Shown piece after piece: positions 29,802 to 41,512 of a stretch of 64,000 nt of DNA. The stretch is from Haemophilus influenzae (lineage in GTDB: Bacteria; Pseudomonadota; Gammaproteobacteria; Enterobacterales; Pasteurellaceae): assembly GCF_900475755.1 (NCBI RefSeq), contig NZ_LS483411.1, positions 1,302,001 through 1,366,000 of the forward strand, given 5' to 3'. The first letter of the stretch is position 1, and each line of letters begins with the position of its first letter. The translations under genes were made by a program, and so were the position numbers. The notes beneath the pieces were generated by a model, which searched no databases, had not been told where the DNA came from, and saw only the letters and a program-made list of their open reading frames with translations.

Positions 29802-29979
29802 TTATGTAGCAGTGGCTAAATCACCTAAATCTTTATCAATCAAACATAAATCTTTATCAATCAAGCATAAATCTTTAAATGCTGCAGCACTTTCACACCC
29901 ATGAATGTAAATAAACGTCATAGTATGGCTCTAAATTAATTTACTCGTTCATCTTATCTGTGATGATTTGATTAAGTAT
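29802..29979 (-). pseudogene. Decayed third ferritin gene
   Basis: On the minus strand the 5' part matches ftnA base for base over about 50 positions (LNQII-, N--INLE). The start codon has become ATA (29977-29979), and codon 13 (Gln CAA in ftnA) is TAA. The 3' end reads LIDKDLGDLATAT and stops, matching the second ferritin's [13 protein letters not shown]. The middle, some 300 bases, is deleted, and a 21-bp unit is duplicated near the 3' end. Confidence 0.8.
29827..29868. repeat. Two tandem 21-bp repeats in the ferritin remnant
   Basis: AAATCTTTATCAATCAAACAT is followed directly by the same unit with one change (G for A), then by 8 bases of a third copy. The unit is part of the ferritin 3' coding sequence, so the duplication occurred after or during decay. 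Confidence 0.9.
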
Positions 29980-30168
29980 AACTAATTAAGAGAGGAGAAA
30001 TAATCTCTTCATAACCTATAATTAAAGTTACTTTGCATTTTTATAATTTAACATAATATACATTATGCGAAATTAGTTATCTGGTTAGCAAAAACTACGG
30101 ATTAAATAAATCACAGAGTTATGCACAAGTCACGGATACTAGCAAAACAAGACAAAATAAGGCTATAT

Positions 30169-30191
30169 AACACGTTGTAACGTGTTGTTTT
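30169..30191 (+). terminator. Hairpin in the phoR-sbcB gap
   Basis: AACACGTT and AACGTGTT pair around GT, followed by GTTTT. No gene directly upstream is known to need it. Otherwise the 29980-30316 stretch is AT-rich without a gene. Confidence 0.5.
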
Positions 30192-30316
30192 ATAGAGTTA
30201 TTGAATGGAAGAATGAAAATGTAAAGGCAATGTAAAGGTAGAATAAGCTAAATTTATGTGATTGCGCTACGTAAAATCTGGAGAATTTCTTGGATAATTA
30301 TTCCCAGAAAAAACAA

Positions 30317-30351
30317 CAAAAAAAGCACGTTTTTCTTAAAACGTGCTTTTT
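30317..30351 (-). terminator. Terminator of sbcB
   Basis: AAAAGCACGTTTT and AAAACGTGCTTTT pair perfectly over 13 bases with a 4-base loop. On the minus strand it follows the sbcB stop by 24 bases; A/T runs flank both sides, so it may work in both directions. Confidence 0.9.
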
Positions 30352-30374
30352 GACAAAATGTGACAACGTATTGA

Positions 30375-31796
30375 CTAGCCTAGTAGTTTTATACCATATT
30401 CATATACTTGTTGCAGTAAAGATAGTTTTTCATGGTTATCTGAATGTTCCTCTGCTAAACGTTGTAAACTTGATTCAAAATTTACCGCACTTTTTTCAAG
30501 TTTATTCTGTCTATATTTCTGCCATTTAATTTGTTCAGCGCGTGTAAGGGTTTTATAAAAATGGCGAGCTCGATAATGGAACAATAATTCAGGGATACGT
30601 TTATCTTCAAAAGCTAAACCATGTTCAGCTAATTTTTCCGCAGGTAAACTACGTAAAATAGACATATTATTTTTATCAGCATTGCTGAAAAAGCCATTGT
30701 ATAGCTCAGTTTCCACATTATCATTTGATTCAAATTGACGTTCTTCATTAAAAATATCCGTCACTTTTTCACGAATATCAAAAGATGCTCGTAATTTTGC
30801 AAGATTATCCAAGCATAATTGACGATCAATACCCAAGCGATTTGCTGTTTCTGGCAACAAGGTTTTGGCTGGCGCTAAAATAGGACATTTATTGATATGC
30901 ACAAGCTTTAATGGGATGGATGAAACTCCCCTTTCTTCTAATTCCAATTTTTTGGTATATAAATCTGCCCGTAATTCATCCGCACTTTTGGCTAATAAAT
31001 TATCGATATCGCCAGTTAAATCACAAACAATAAGTGCATTTTGATTTGTCGGATGCCAAGCTAAAGGGGCAACCCAAGTGCAATTTCCACGATAATTCCC
31101 TAACATCCCAGAAACATGCACTAAAGGTGTCATTGCGCCTGTATCAACCAATTTTTCGATTTCTTTTTTACCGCGATTTTCAAAGAAATATTGGAATAAT
31201 TTAGGCTGTTTTTCTTTAATTAATTTCGCCATAGCAATAGTTGCATATACATCAGCCATTGCATCATGAGCATTTTCATGCTCAATACCATTTGCTTTAG
31301 TGAGTTTTTCTAAGCGGAAACTTGGCATTCCATCATCGTCATAAGCCCAATTAATCCCTTCTGGACGCAAGGCATAACAAGCTCGTACTAAATCTAACAA
31401 ATCCCAGCGTGAATTCCCGTTTTTCCAACTGTATTCATAAGGATCAATAAAATTACGATAAAACGTATAACGCGTCATTTCATCATCGTAACGAATGTTG
31501 TTATAACCCATTACGCAAGTATCGGGCTGTGAGAATTCTGTCAAGATTCTTGCGGCAAATTCAGGCTCTGAAAGCCCCTTTTCATTACATTCTTGTGGCG
31601 TAATTCCTGTTACCATTACCGCTTCAGGAGCCGGTAAATAATCGTTGGTTTGTTTACAATAAAACATTATTGGTTCGCCAATAATATTAAAATCAGCGTC
31701 TGTACGAATACCCGCAAATTGCGCAGGACGATCTGTTGCGGGATTTACACCAAAACTTTCATAATCGTAAATAAAAAAGCTGAAATCTTTTGCCAT
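30375..31796 (-). CDS. sbcB: Exodeoxyribonuclease I
   Basis: A 473-residue 3'-5' exonuclease on single-stranded DNA, used in recombination and mismatch repair. DEDDh motifs: Exo I in FFIYDYESFGVNP, Exo II in MGYNNIRYDDEM, Exo III in HENAHDAMADVYATIAMA. The SH3-like and helical C-terminal domains follow. The DMT permease gene lies 12 bases upstream on the same strand. Confidence 0.96.
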   Translation of the reverse strand: MAKDFSFFIYDYESFGVNPATDRPAQFAGIRTDADFNIIGEPIMFYCKQTNDYLPAPEAVMVTGITPQECNEKGLSEPEFAARILTEFSQPDTCVMGYNNIRYDDEMTRYTFYRNFIDPYEYSWKNGNSRWDLLDLVRACYALRPEGINWAYDDDGMPSFRLEKLTKANGIEHENAHDAMADVYATIAMAKLIKEKQPKLFQYFFENRGKKEIEKLVDTGAMTPLVHVSGMLGNYRGNCTWVAPLAWHPTNQNALIVCDLTGDIDNLLAKSADELRADLYTKKLELEERGVSSIPLKLVHINKCPILAPAKTLLPETANRLGIDRQLCLDNLAKLRASFDIREKVTDIFNEERQFESNDNVETELYNGFFSNADKNNMSILRSLPAEKLAEHGLAFEDKRIPELLFHYRARHFYKTLTRAEQIKWQKYRQNKLEKSAVNFESSLQRLAEEHSDNHEKLSLLQQVYEYGIKLLG

Positions 31797-31808
31797 GACT
31801 ACTCTCTT

Positions 31809-32684
31809 TTACGCAATAAGTTTATCTAAATAATATAGGCAGAAAATAGCTGATAAACTAAAAATAATACCTATCCAATTTAGCTTACTGATTTTTTCTT
31901 TAAAAACTAATGCGCCAATTATCGTACCCAAGCAAATCACGCCAATATTCATTCCCGCAAAAACAAGCGTTGGATTTCCAGCAAAACTTTGATGTGCTTT
32001 TATATAGAATAAAATATTAAAGAAATTCAATACCCCTAAAACGATGCCGCCAATTACACTTGATGATGTCCATTGGGCTCGTTTTAAGAATAAATAGATA
32101 AACATAACACAAGCTGCAAGCGAAAAAGAAATAAACAATGTAGCAGGAAATGCACCGCCGCTTTTCGCAACTTGCTTGAATAAAATATCAATAATGCCAT
32201 ACCCAAACCACACGCCAATTAATCCTAAAACACCTTTAAAATTCACCGCACTTTGCCCTTGATTTGGCTTAGTTAATAAACAAAATAAACCAATAAAGGC
32301 TAATACAACGCCAGTGATTTTAGATTGACTTAGTGTTTCATGAAAAATTAAAAATGCCGATAAAATAGGAAGAAACAACGAAAGACGTTGTGCAGCATCA
32401 GAACGTACAATTCCAGCAAACTCCACCGCTTTTGACATAATAATAAACACGCTAGGTAGCAATAAACCTAGTGCTAAAAAAATGGGTGAGTTTTCGCTTT
32501 GTACAATGTAATCAGTAAATTCTAAGCCTTTAAAATCAGGTTTGAGTAAGAAATAACTAAAAGTAATGGCTGTGATGTAGTTGAATGCGATAGCTTGTTC
32601 AATAATAATATTTTTTTTACGGGCAATTTTTAGTAAAACTGAAACCGCTACGCTACAAAGAATGGCAAGAATAAGATTGTGCAT
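31809..32684 (-). CDS. DMT-superfamily (EamA-like) permease, substrate unknown
   Basis: A 291-residue protein of about ten hydrophobic helices with no large soluble part, the layout of EamA/DMT transporters. The second half starts near FKGVLGLIGVWFGYGIIDIL, the typical internal repeat. Substrate cannot be told. It lies 12 bases before sbcB and 3 bases after the nuclease-like pseudogene, so it is in one transcription unit with them. Confidence 0.8.
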   Translation of the reverse strand: MHNLILAILCSVAVSVLLKIARKKNIIIEQAIAFNYITAITFSYFLLKPDFKGLEFTDYIVQSENSPIFLALGLLLPSVFIIMSKAVEFAGIVRSDAAQRLSLFLPILSAFLIFHETLSQSKITGVVLAFIGLFCLLTKPNQGQSAVNFKGVLGLIGVWFGYGIIDILFKQVAKSGGAFPATLFISFSLAACVMFIYLFLKRAQWTSSSVIGGIVLGVLNFFNILFYIKAHQSFAGNPTLVFAGMNIGVICLGTIIGALVFKEKISKLNWIGIIFSLSAIFCLYYLDKLIA

Positions 32685-32687
32685 TTA

Positions 32688-33595
32688 TTAATCCTTAATA
32701 GCTTGTTTAATTAAACTCATAATGTATTCAAGATATTGGGTACTTTCAATGGTAATTTCATAATCCCCATTCCCCCAGTGACCTGTATTAGATACATTTT
32801 TTGCTAAATTTTTAGGATCATCTAACTCTCCATAAGGAAGATTAATCCAAATTTTTAAATTCTTTTGTTGGATACGAATATCTGCAATATTTCGATCTTT
32901 TTTGAATGCAATGTAAAGTTTTCTAGTATTAATTTCGATATTAGGATCTAAATTTAAAATGCCTTGTTTAAAATCTTCGTATAGTTCTTGAATAAAATCT
33001 GATTTATCACTTAAGTGATCAGATTCTTGATAAACTTTTATTTCTTTTAATGTAGAAAATTCTTCATTTTTTTCAATAGAAACAGCTTTAATATTCGGTG
33101 CTGATTTTGATTTATTAATAATATTGAGCGTAATAATATCATTATCAAAGCGATTAACTTCCCATAATTCAATAGGTAAATCTTTAAAATTTGTGGCTTG
33201 AATTTGGAAATCATTAAAAGTAGGTGAAACAAAAATCACCTTAGATTGTGACCATCCACATCATTTCTTTTAAGTGGGGCTTTTTGCTTTTCATTATATT
33301 CCACAATAAAATCAGCTTTATATTCAAGCATCAAATTAAGATAAGAAATCCCTTGATCAACCACACTAGAATTTTGTTGTCTTTTATATTCAATAATGAC
33401 AAAGGCTTGAGTTTCAGGATCAAAAGCTAAGGTATCAATACGCGAATTTTTAATAGAAAATTCTGAGCGAATAAAAATATAGCCACTTAATAAGGTAAGA
33501 TTTTCTTCAAATAAACGCTGAATATCCTTTTCCAGCTTAAATTTTTGCTGCTTCAGCTGTGATAATTGTCCTTTTTTTGACGTAAAGATTTTCAT
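32688..33595 (-). pseudogene. DUF5655 / PD-(D/E)XK nuclease-like gene, frameshifted
   Basis: Two frames that belong to one gene. The first (33595-33236) starts MKIFTSKKGQLSQLKQQKF and has a nuclease-like core SRIDTLAFD ... FVIIEYKRQ (D and E-x-K). It runs into KRNDVDGHNLR and stops. The second frame (to 32688) continues SQSKVIFVSPTFNDFQIQA and ends with a DUF5655-like domain (KLYIAFKKDRNIADIRIQ, NTGHWGNGDYEI). Adding one T in the GATGG at 33252-33256 (minus strand reads GATGTGGATGG) restores DVDW-SQSKV, the family pattern. Whole length would be about 300 residues. A sequencing error at this point is the main alternative. Confidence 0.8.
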
Positions 33596-33615
33596 TATTC
33601 CTTCCTTAAAGGCTT

Positions 33616-33653
33616 AAGTGCGGTCAAAAACACCGAAGTTTTCAATCGCACTT
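33616..33653 (-). terminator. Uptake-signal hairpin behind mukB
   Basis: AAGTGCG (33616-33622, within a full uptake signal) and CGCACTT (33647-33653) pair around a partly paired loop, 18 bases after the mukB stop. Confidence 0.55.
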
Positions 33654-33670
33654 CTCTATTTTTTATATTC

Positions 33671-36600
33671 TTATTCTGTCACACCGAATCCACGTAAACC
33701 AACAACGTGTACATGCTCTTGGTTGCCTGCGATTTTACGCACGAGTTTATAGGTTGTACCTTTTTCTGGGCTAATGTTTTCTGGCGCAGCAATAAGTAAC
33801 TGCATATCTAAACGTTCGCAAAGCTCAAATAAGGTAGAAATAGATTTACCGTCTAAACGCGCTGCTTCATCTAAGAACAACAAGCGACAAGGCACAATAT
33901 CTTTACCACGAATTCGACGGCTTTCTTCTTCCCAGCTTTGAACAACCATTAAGAGAATTGACATACCTGTACCGATAGCTTCACCAGTCGAAAGTGCGCC
34001 ACTTTCAGCGCGTAACCAACCATCAGCGCCACGGAATACTTCCACTTCAAGCTCAAGATAATTACGGTAATCTAACAATTCTTCGCCGATTGTTTGTGCT
34101 GTGCGTTGTCCCATATCAATATGTGGATTAATGCGTTGATAGAGCTTCGCCATAGCTTCAGAGAAAGTGATGCGGTTATCGTTGAATAAATCTTGATATT
34201 CATCTTGCTGACCAGAAAGTGCGTCCAACAACATGGCATGGGTATCACGAATATTCACTACCAAACGAACAGATTTCACCTGACCGAACGCAATGTTTTG
34301 TAAACCTTGGTTAAGCATACGAATACGATTTTGTTCACGCTGAATCGTTTTACGCATAATATTTGCAACACTTTCAGAACTGATAGCCAATTTTTTCTCA
34401 CGGCCAGTTAATTCAGCCGTTAAACGAGAAAGCTCAATTTCCATTTGTTCAATGGCATCAATTGGATCATCGGTTTTAATGATGTCTTGACGAATACGTT
34501 CACGTAGATGCTGATACACCGCAATAAAGAACCGAACTTTATTTTCAAGTTTACGACTATCTTCAGACATTCTTAGACTATCACGTAGATATTCATTATC
34601 TGCCACCGCTGTACGCAACGCACCTAATGCTTTATCCGACATTGAACGTAATTCATCTGCAGATAAATAAGCAAGCTCTCGGCGATTGAGGCGTTTTTCC
34701 ATATCAGAATTACGTGATAGACGTAAAACTACACACCAACTCACTTTCGCTGCCACCACTAATTCACGTTGAGTTTTATAATCACGTTCAGTTTTGCGGA
34801 TTAGACGATTTAAGTTGTCAGCTTCGCTTTCAATTAATGTGAGTTGTTTTTCTACATAAGACCGACGCTGACGGCTCGTTGAAAGTTGTTGATGTAATTC
34901 ATCACGACGGATACGCGCGCGTTCTTCAGCACCATCATCAGCTCTCACGCCAAGATCGCTAATCTCACCAATCAATTCATTTAAAAGCTGATATTTACTA
35001 TCGTAAGAACTTTGTAACTGAATTAATATGCGGTTATATTCAGCAAATTGGCTTTGTTTTTGGCGAACTTGCTCACGTTGCATATCTCGCTGAGCCTGCA
35101 TTTGTTCTAAACGTTGGCGAAGTTTTTCGTTAAGTTCAGAAGTTTCAGCCTGCCCTGTATCTTCATAACCAAAATGCGGTTTACGTTGTACAACATCAGC
35201 TAACGCAAATGCACGTTGTTGAACTTGTTTTTGACGCTCAATCGCTTGAGTTAATTCATTTTTTAAGCCTTCGTAATTTTCTGGATCACTTTGTAAACTA
35301 TTGGCAATAGGCTCTAATTGTGACAACGTTACGCCATGCTGACGAATAAAATATTCATCTTGCTCTGCAATATCTAATTGCTCACGACATTCTTCAATAC
35401 GATCAATTAAATCTTCATCAGTCAATACATTGAGCTGTGGAATTAACTTGTTGAGTAACTGTAGTTTTTCTTTTGCATTATCTAATTGAATGCGTAATTG
35501 TTGTTCGCCGTTATTGAATTGATTTAATTCACGATCAATTTCATTGCGTTCGCGATTAATTTCAGACATTAACGCTTCTGGATTTGGCTGGAACGCAAGT
35601 GACAGATGCAACCCAACAAATTGGCTGAAATGTTCGTGTAAACGTTGGCATTTTTGTACATCAAATGCAATTTGTGCATGTTGTTCTGCCACTTCATCAC
35701 GTTCAATTTGTAATTCTTCTAAACGTTTTTCACGTGCTGCACGCCCGAATAATGGGATTTCAGGGAATCTTGAATAGCGTAATTCACGATCTGAAACTTG
35801 CACTACAACACCCAGCTCAAGTTCTTGTGCAGATAATACGCTGTCGTCAAATGCGGTAGGATCGCCTTCAATTAAATACAAATCATCAGGACAATCTTCT
35901 AATTGCGCAAGTTGTTCACGCACAGCATTGAGATCACGCACAACAATAGCATGACGTGCAGGCCCGTAAAGTGCGGAAAAATAAGGCGCATCTTCAATGG
36001 TTACATCATCGTAAAGCTCTGAAAGCAACACCCCACCAAAACGTTCTGTCAGCATATTTAAACGTGGATCTTCTGAACCATCTGGCTGACTTAAACGAGA
36101 AATTTGTTCATCTAATTGCAAACGTTTTTGTTCAAGTTGATCACGCTGCATCGTGAGTTCACGTTCTTTCACAAGTTGTGATTGCATAAAATTCATCACA
36201 TCTTGGCTATATTCAAACGTCTCGCCACTTTGCTGCTCTAAACGTTCTAATGCAGCTTGAGCTGTCAGCCATGCCGGTGCTTTACGCGCATTTTCATCAT
36301 AAAGTGCGGTTAAATTTTCACGTTTTTGACGAAGCGTAGAACGGTTTTCCACTTGTTCTGAAAGTCTTGCTGAAATATCTTCAATTAACGCTTCTTGCTC
36401 GGCGTGATAATCCTCTAATTCTTCTGCCGTTTGTAAACTTAAATTAGCACGTTGATTAAAATCATTAAGTAATTTGACCGCACTTTGTTGTTGTGCATAA
36501 CGTTGCTCAAGTTCATGTAATTTTGTGCGAAGTTGTGGCGTTTGTTGTGCCTGCAATTTTTGGCTTGGATATTCACGTAATAATTCTTTCGCACTTTCCC

Positions 36601-38203
36601 ACGCCGCAGAACGAGGCATTTCCCCCGCAATTTTGCATACCAATTGATACGCTTTATCAAACTGAGATTTCGCTGCTTCAGAAATAGACATTTTGTGCTC
36701 AAGCTCAAGTATGGTTTCCGTTAAACTTTCTGCATGGGCTTCAAATTCTGTGTGATAATCTTCTACATTTTTAACACTTAAATCCGCTAAACCGCATAAT
36801 GTTTTCGCTTTTTCAAGAGCAGCAATGGCTTGTTGATATTGAAGCGCGCGAGTTTGTTGGGCATCTAATGCTTGTTGATAATCTGCTAATTGGGCTCGTA
36901 CAGCGTCAATTTCAATTTCAGTTTGCTCAAATTGGGCTTGGCTTTCTTCTAACGCATCATTCGCATCTTCAACCACTATTTTTTGTTCTTCTAAACGCTC
37001 GGTGAGTTCTGCAATATCTTCTTGATAGCGCGTGATTTTTTCTTGGTGACGCAAAGCGTTTAACACTAAGTTAAGATAATCAACCGCACTTTGGTGATCA
37101 ACTTCTAAAGTACGTTCATTTTCTGCCAATTCAGCCGCTTCTCGACTTAAATCAACTAAACGATGTTGAGATAAATTCTGCTCTGCTTTTGCTTTATACC
37201 ACTCGCGACGAGATTCTAATGCAGCCTCAATATTGCCACGGCGTTCATTCGCATTACGCATATAATCCGAAGCAACATAATTAGTGGTTTCAGTAATTAA
37301 ATGTTTAAATAAATTGCGATCTGATTGCGTGACCTTAATCGCCTCTAAAGTCATACGGTTCTCACGCAATGCACTTTCCATATCTTGGAAAGCTTTGCGC
37401 ACACCTAAATTTTCTGGCAATAAATAGTCACGTAAAGAGCGTGTGATTGCACTGGAAATACCGCCGTATAAAGATGCTTCGATAAGTTTATAGAATTTGC
37501 TTCGGTCTGATGCTGAACGTAAACGTTTCGGAATAATACCTAAATCGAACATCATGCCGTGATAATCGGTGATGGAATGATATTGTTTAAATTGTGCACC
37601 GATATTTTCAATTTTATCTTTGAGTTCGTTTAAATTAAGGACGCGAGCTTGACGTTCGCCCACGGTTTCTGTGAAAAGTGCGGTCGGATTTTGAGATAAT
37701 TCTACACCTTGAATTGAAAACGTTTTTAAATCAACCTTTTTATCACGACCCGCAATTTGCTGCAGACGCACACCGACAAGAATACGTTGATGACGTGAGT
37801 TAATGGTATCTAATACCGCGTAACAAACACCTGGACGCAATTTACCATGTAAACCTTTATCGCGAGAACCGCCTGTGGAGCCAGCCTCTGTTGTATTACG
37901 GAAATGTAAAAGGGTTAAATCTGGAATTAATGCGGTCACAAATCCAGCCATTGTGGTTGATTTACCTGCGCCGTTACCACCAGAAAGTGTGGTAACTAAT
38001 TCGTCTAAATCGAAAGTACGGGCAAAAAAACCATTCCAGTTAATTAAGGTTAAAGAACGGAATTTACCACGCTCTACACCATTGTTTGCCGTCATGCTAA
38101 AAGGCATAGGTTCTTCAACGATTTCTTCGACGTTTTCATTTTCCATAATGACTTCATCGCTCTCTAATTCGATTTCATTTTCTAATTCAAAAACATCAGA
38201 CAT
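33671..38203 (-). CDS. mukB: Chromosome condensin MukB
   Basis: A 1510-residue SMC-like ATPase that compacts and segregates the chromosome with MukE and MukF. Walker A is [18 protein letters not shown] near residue 90; two long coiled coils flank a hinge around the middle; the C-terminal head has the signature [13 protein letters not shown] and Walker [13 protein letters not shown]. Length matches MukB (E. coli 1486). Its ATG shares one base with the mukE stop. Confidence 0.98.
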   Translation of the reverse strand: MSDVFELENEIELESDEVIMENENVEEIVEEPMPFSMTANNGVERGKFRSLTLINWNGFFARTFDLDELVTTLSGGNGAGKSTTMAGFVTALIPDLTLLHFRNTTEAGSTGGSRDKGLHGKLRPGVCYAVLDTINSRHQRILVGVRLQQIAGRDKKVDLKTFSIQGVELSQNPTALFTETVGERQARVLNLNELKDKIENIGAQFKQYHSITDYHGMMFDLGIIPKRLRSASDRSKFYKLIEASLYGGISSAITRSLRDYLLPENLGVRKAFQDMESALRENRMTLEAIKVTQSDRNLFKHLITETTNYVASDYMRNANERRGNIEAALESRREWYKAKAEQNLSQHRLVDLSREAAELAENERTLEVDHQSAVDYLNLVLNALRHQEKITRYQEDIAELTERLEEQKIVVEDANDALEESQAQFEQTEIEIDAVRAQLADYQQALDAQQTRALQYQQAIAALEKAKTLCGLADLSVKNVEDYHTEFEAHAESLTETILELEHKMSISEAAKSQFDKAYQLVCKIAGEMPRSAAWESAKELLREYPSQKLQAQQTPQLRTKLHELEQRYAQQQSAVKLLNDFNQRANLSLQTAEELEDYHAEQEALIEDISARLSEQVENRSTLRQKRENLTALYDENARKAPAWLTAQAALERLEQQSGETFEYSQDVMNFMQSQLVKERELTMQRDQLEQKRLQLDEQISRLSQPDGSEDPRLNMLTERFGGVLLSELYDDVTIEDAPYFSALYGPARHAIVVRDLNAVREQLAQLEDCPDDLYLIEGDPTAFDDSVLSAQELELGVVVQVSDRELRYSRFPEIPLFGRAAREKRLEELQIERDEVAEQHAQIAFDVQKCQRLHEHFSQFVGLHLSLAFQPNPEALMSEINRERNEIDRELNQFNNGEQQLRIQLDNAKEKLQLLNKLIPQLNVLTDEDLIDRIEECREQLDIAEQDEYFIRQHGVTLSQLEPIANSLQSDPENYEGLKNELTQAIERQKQVQQRAFALADVVQRKPHFGYEDTGQAETSELNEKLRQRLEQMQAQRDMQREQVRQKQSQFAEYNRILIQLQSSYDSKYQLLNELIGEISDLGVRADDGAEERARIRRDELHQQLSTSRQRRSYVEKQLTLIESEADNLNRLIRKTERDYKTQRELVVAAKVSWCVVLRLSRNSDMEKRLNRRELAYLSADELRSMSDKALGALRTAVADNEYLRDSLRMSEDSRKLENKVRFFIAVYQHLRERIRQDIIKTDDPIDAIEQMEIELSRLTAELTGREKKLAISSESVANIMRKTIQREQNRIRMLNQGLQNIAFGQVKSVRLVVNIRDTHAMLLDALSGQQDEYQDLFNDNRITFSEAMAKLYQRINPHIDMGQRTAQTIGEELLDYRNYLELEVEVFRGADGWLRAESGALSTGEAIGTGMSILLMVVQSWEEESRRIRGKDIVPCRLLFLDEAARLDGKSISTLFELCERLDMQLLIAAPENISPEKGTTYKLVRKIAGNQEHVHVVGLRGFGVTE

Positions 38204-38937
38204 TATTCTTGTTCTCCGTCAAATTCTTCGTCAATTTCATCCGCACTTTCTACATCGTTTTCCATTAATTGTGCTTGTTTTTCCAACGCTAAGGATTCAG
38301 GTGTTGCCGCTTCCCCATCACGAATGAGTCGAGCTTGCGCCTCTAATGGATCATCTCCGCTACGCACTTCCGCCCCAAAACGAAATACAGATTCAGAAAT
38401 CGTAAATTTCCCACTATTCTGTTCGCCAACAGTTTGAATCATACCTAAACGACGTAAACGTCCGATTGCTGCTCGCACTTTTTCTGCCAATTTTTGTTTA
38501 TCTAAGTCAGAACCACTTGAACGCTGATTAACTGCTTTTAATAATTTTCCTTCATCAGCAAGATTTAATAATTCATCATATACTTCTTGCGTACTGAAAA
38601 TGCCCTGTTGAGCTAAACGTTCTGGGCTTAAATAAAGATAACAAAGCACTTTACCAACAAGCATTTCCAGCTCAGAAAGTACTGAACGCGCAATTAATGT
38701 CGTTGCTTTCGGACGAAGATAGAAAAAGCCTTCTGGAGCACGAATGAGTTCCACGTTATAGCGGCGATAAAATCCATCTAATTCATTTTGGAAATCCATT
38801 AAAAAGGCGTGATTATCTAAATGCTCCGTGCTGATATGGCGACCGGAACGTAACAGGCTATCCACCGCTGGAAATATTGGATTTGCAATCGCCACAGCGA
38901 GTTTTGGGGAAATTACATCTTGAAGGTTGTCTGTCAT
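38203..38937 (-). CDS. mukE: Condensin subunit MukE
   Basis: A 244-residue kite-type winged-helix subunit of MukBEF. It has [20 protein letters not shown] near the N-terminus and [20 protein letters not shown], as in E. coli MukE, and an acidic tail ([13 protein letters not shown]). It overlaps mukB by one base and follows mukF after 149 bases. Confidence 0.96.
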   Translation of the reverse strand: MTDNLQDVISPKLAVAIANPIFPAVDSLLRSGRHISTEHLDNHAFLMDFQNELDGFYRRYNVELIRAPEGFFYLRPKATTLIARSVLSELEMLVGKVLCYLYLSPERLAQQGIFSTQEVYDELLNLADEGKLLKAVNQRSSGSDLDKQKLAEKVRAAIGRLRRLGMIQTVGEQNSGKFTISESVFRFGAEVRSGDDPLEAQARLIRDGEAATPESLALEKQAQLMENDVESADEIDEEFDGEQE

Positions 38938-38994
38938 AGGTTATTTCTCTATTAAAACTTTATTCAGTTACTTTCTTTGTTAATCATTATTGCC

Positions 38995-39033
38995 AAATCT
39001 CCCCTAGTCCCTCTTTGCTAAAAAGGGTTTGGG
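38995..39033. repeat. Dispersed intergenic repeat copy in the mukF-mukE gap
   Basis: AAATCTCCCCTAGTCCCTCT followed by TTGCTAAAAAGGG forms an imperfect hairpin and resembles the dyad at 905-927. The insertion explains why mukF and mukE are 149 bases apart. Confidence 0.5.
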
Positions 39034-39085
39034 CATATTTAACAGAAGTAATTCCGTCGAAATTAGCTTTTAAATTATCTTAAAA

Positions 39086-40420
39086 TCAATACTTATCAAT
39101 CACATGTGCTTGCACTTCTGCGCCACGTTTATTAATTGCTTGCCAAGCTGGATAAATACCCGATAAATCATCATTCGCCATACCAAGGCGTACTGCTTGA
39201 TCAACAATGATTCGAGCCACATCAAAATGACGAGAAAGTGGGTAATTTTCCAGTTGTTCTTTTAACACTAAACTCAAATCAATCGGACGGTTATTTTCAC
39301 GATAAGCAATCAGTAAGCCTTGCATATGCTCTACAATTTGATCATGTAAATCTGAAAGGGATTCGTATTGCAATTCTTCTGGCAATTCACCTAAAGCATC
39401 ATCTTCACGCAACACCATTTCTTCATCACGCAGATCGACTAAACGCTCAGCTTGCGCGGTCCATAAGAACCAAGGATGCTCAAAATAATGATGAATAGAA
39501 TTACGTAAACGTTGTGAGAACACGCGATTTTTATCCATATCAATGGCGGTTCGGATAAATTTATGCACATGGCGGTCATAACCAATCCATAAATCGATGG
39601 CTTGTTGTCCCCAGCTAATAATTCGGTCAAGTTTAGATTGTAAATCGGTAATTAATTGATCGATAAAATACAAATCATCACGCCCAATCACACAATCTTG
39701 AATACGCAATAATTGCGCTTGAAGTTTATCCCCAGCCGCATTTAGCGTATCTTGCAATTCGCGTAAATTCCCTGATGTTTCATCTAATAAACGTTCACAG
39801 CTAGAAATTGCCGCTTGCCAATCTTTAGTAAGAAGCTCTGCAATTTCATTTTTAATACTTTGCTGATTTTCATCCATGATACGTTGTGAAAGATCGATGC
39901 TATCAAAAATCTCTGCAACGGAATATTTTAATGGCGCAAACACATTACGACGCCAATAATGTTCACTTTCATTATTCTCCACGCCTTCTTCCGCAGAATC
40001 AGAAGCGCGTTGAATTTCATCTGCCACAATGGAAAGTTGCACTGAAAGACGCAATGCAGAAAATTCACGCTGACGAATGTAATAATCAGACACGCCAACA
40101 CCTAATGGTGTTAAACGATAAATCGCCAAGCCTTCAGTAAATTCGCTACTAAAACGGTTTAACAAACGTTGTTTCACTAATTCATTAATTGCATTATTCG
40201 CTCGTGTTGCAATGGCATCGGTGGATTGCTCAAAAGCATTCATCGTGTGGCGGAAAATATCCACAAGATCGGTTTCTAACATTTCGCCGTCTAAACGTTC
40301 GTTGTTATAAATTGCAATCGCTAGCAGGAAAACCAAGCGTTCGGTAGGTAAATTCAAAGAAAACTCGCGATCTTTTGCCCAAGAGACGAGTTCAGGAATA
40401 GTTTGGGATGTTTCAATCAT
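39086..40420 (-). CDS. mukF: Condensin subunit MukF (kleisin)
   Basis: A 444-residue kleisin that bridges MukB heads and binds MukE. I chose the ATG at 40420 ([20 protein letters not shown]), which aligns with the E. coli start MSEFSQTVPELV; the frame is open 31 codons further upstream but that part ([11 protein letters not shown]) is unlike MukF. N-terminal winged helix, a helical middle and the C-terminal [16 protein letters not shown] region are present. A full uptake signal (40507) lies upstream, between mukF and divergent ttcA. Confidence 0.95.
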   Translation of the reverse strand: MIETSQTIPELVSWAKDREFSLNLPTERLVFLLAIAIYNNERLDGEMLETDLVDIFRHTMNAFEQSTDAIATRANNAINELVKQRLLNRFSSEFTEGLAIYRLTPLGVGVSDYYIRQREFSALRLSVQLSIVADEIQRASDSAEEGVENNESEHYWRRNVFAPLKYSVAEIFDSIDLSQRIMDENQQSIKNEIAELLTKDWQAAISSCERLLDETSGNLRELQDTLNAAGDKLQAQLLRIQDCVIGRDDLYFIDQLITDLQSKLDRIISWGQQAIDLWIGYDRHVHKFIRTAIDMDKNRVFSQRLRNSIHHYFEHPWFLWTAQAERLVDLRDEEMVLREDDALGELPEELQYESLSDLHDQIVEHMQGLLIAYRENNRPIDLSLVLKEQLENYPLSRHFDVARIIVDQAVRLGMANDDLSGIYPAWQAINKRGAEVQAHVIDKY

Positions 40421-40569
40421 TGAATTGCAAAGCGTTAAAATTGAACAAAAAATTGGAAAGATTATACAGGATTTTTTACGGATCTTAAAAATCTTCTTTT
40501 GAATTGACCGCACTTTTCCTATTTTTCACGTATAATGTGCGCCTTTCATGAATAACTAAAGATAACAGA

Positions 40570-41511
40570 ATGAGCGAATTAACCCAGTTAGCCCAGCAAG
40601 AAAAAAAACAAACCTATAATTTCAATAAATTACAAAAACGTCTTCGCCGTAATGTAGGCAACGCCATTGCAGATTTTGGTATGATTGAAGATGGCGATAA
40701 AGTCATGGTGTGTTTATCTGGAGGCAAAGACAGTTATACGCTTCTCGATATTTTGTTGAATTTACAGCAAAGTGCACCAATTAAATTTGATATTGTTGCG
40801 GTGAACCTAGATCAAAAGCAACCAGGTTTTCCAGAACACGTATTACCTGAATATTTAGAAAGCATTGGCGTAGATTACAAAATCGTACAAGAAAATACTT
40901 ACGGCATTGTGAAAGAAAAAATTCCAGAAGGAAAAACCACTTGTTCACTCTGCTCTCGCCTACGCCGTGGGATTTTATATCGTACTGCCACAGAACTTGG
41001 TGCAACCAAAATCGCTTTAGGGCACCACCGAGACGATATGTTAGCGACGCTATTTTTAAATATGTTTTATGGCGGCAAAATGAAATCAATGCCACCTAAA
41101 TTAATTTCTGATGATGGTAAACAAATTGTGATTCGTCCGCTTACTTACTGCAAAGAAAAAGATATTGAGAAATATGCCATCGCGAAAGAATTTCCGATTA
41201 TTCCTTGTAATCTATGTGGCTCACAACCAAATCTTCAACGCCAAGTTGTAAAAGAAATGCTCAATACTTGGGATCGCCAATATCCTGGACGCTTAGAAAC
41301 TATGTTCAGCGCAATGCAAAACATTACATTGTCACATATGAGTGATCCAAAATTATTTGATTTCAAAGGAATCAAACACGGACAAATGATTAATGGGATT
41401 GAAGGCGATACCGCATTTGATGAAGAACAAATCACGCCAATGCAATTTGAGGACGAAGATCAAACTGATTTTTCAAACAACGAAATGATTAACTTTAAAG
41501 AAGTGAATTAA
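40570..41511 (+). CDS. ttcA: tRNA 2-thiocytidine(32) synthetase
   Basis: Thiolates cytidine 32 in certain tRNAs, using ATP and a 4Fe-4S cluster. 313 residues with the PP-loop motif [14 protein letters not shown] and the cysteines of [10 protein letters not shown] and [12 protein letters not shown]. Divergent from mukF; tusE begins 1 base after its end. Confidence 0.96.
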   Translation: MSELTQLAQQEKKQTYNFNKLQKRLRRNVGNAIADFGMIEDGDKVMVCLSGGKDSYTLLDILLNLQQSAPIKFDIVAVNLDQKQPGFPEHVLPEYLESIGVDYKIVQENTYGIVKEKIPEGKTTCSLCSRLRRGILYRTATELGATKIALGHHRDDMLATLFLNMFYGGKMKSMPPKLISDDGKQIVIRPLTYCKEKDIEKYAIAKEFPIIPCNLCGSQPNLQRQVVKEMLNTWDRQYPGRLETMFSAMQNITLSHMSDPKLFDFKGIKHGQMINGIEGDTAFDEEQITPMQFEDEDQTDFSNNEMINFKEVN

Positions 41512-41512
41512 T

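Noticed and set aside
37875..38327. 150-codon frame antisense to mukB/mukE
   Set aside because: It lies wholly opposite well-supported mukB and mukE codons and has low-complexity Ser-rich content; a shadow frame.
40421..40513. Upstream extension of mukF by 31 codons
   Set aside because: The added residues are unlike MukF, and the start at 40420 aligns with the family.
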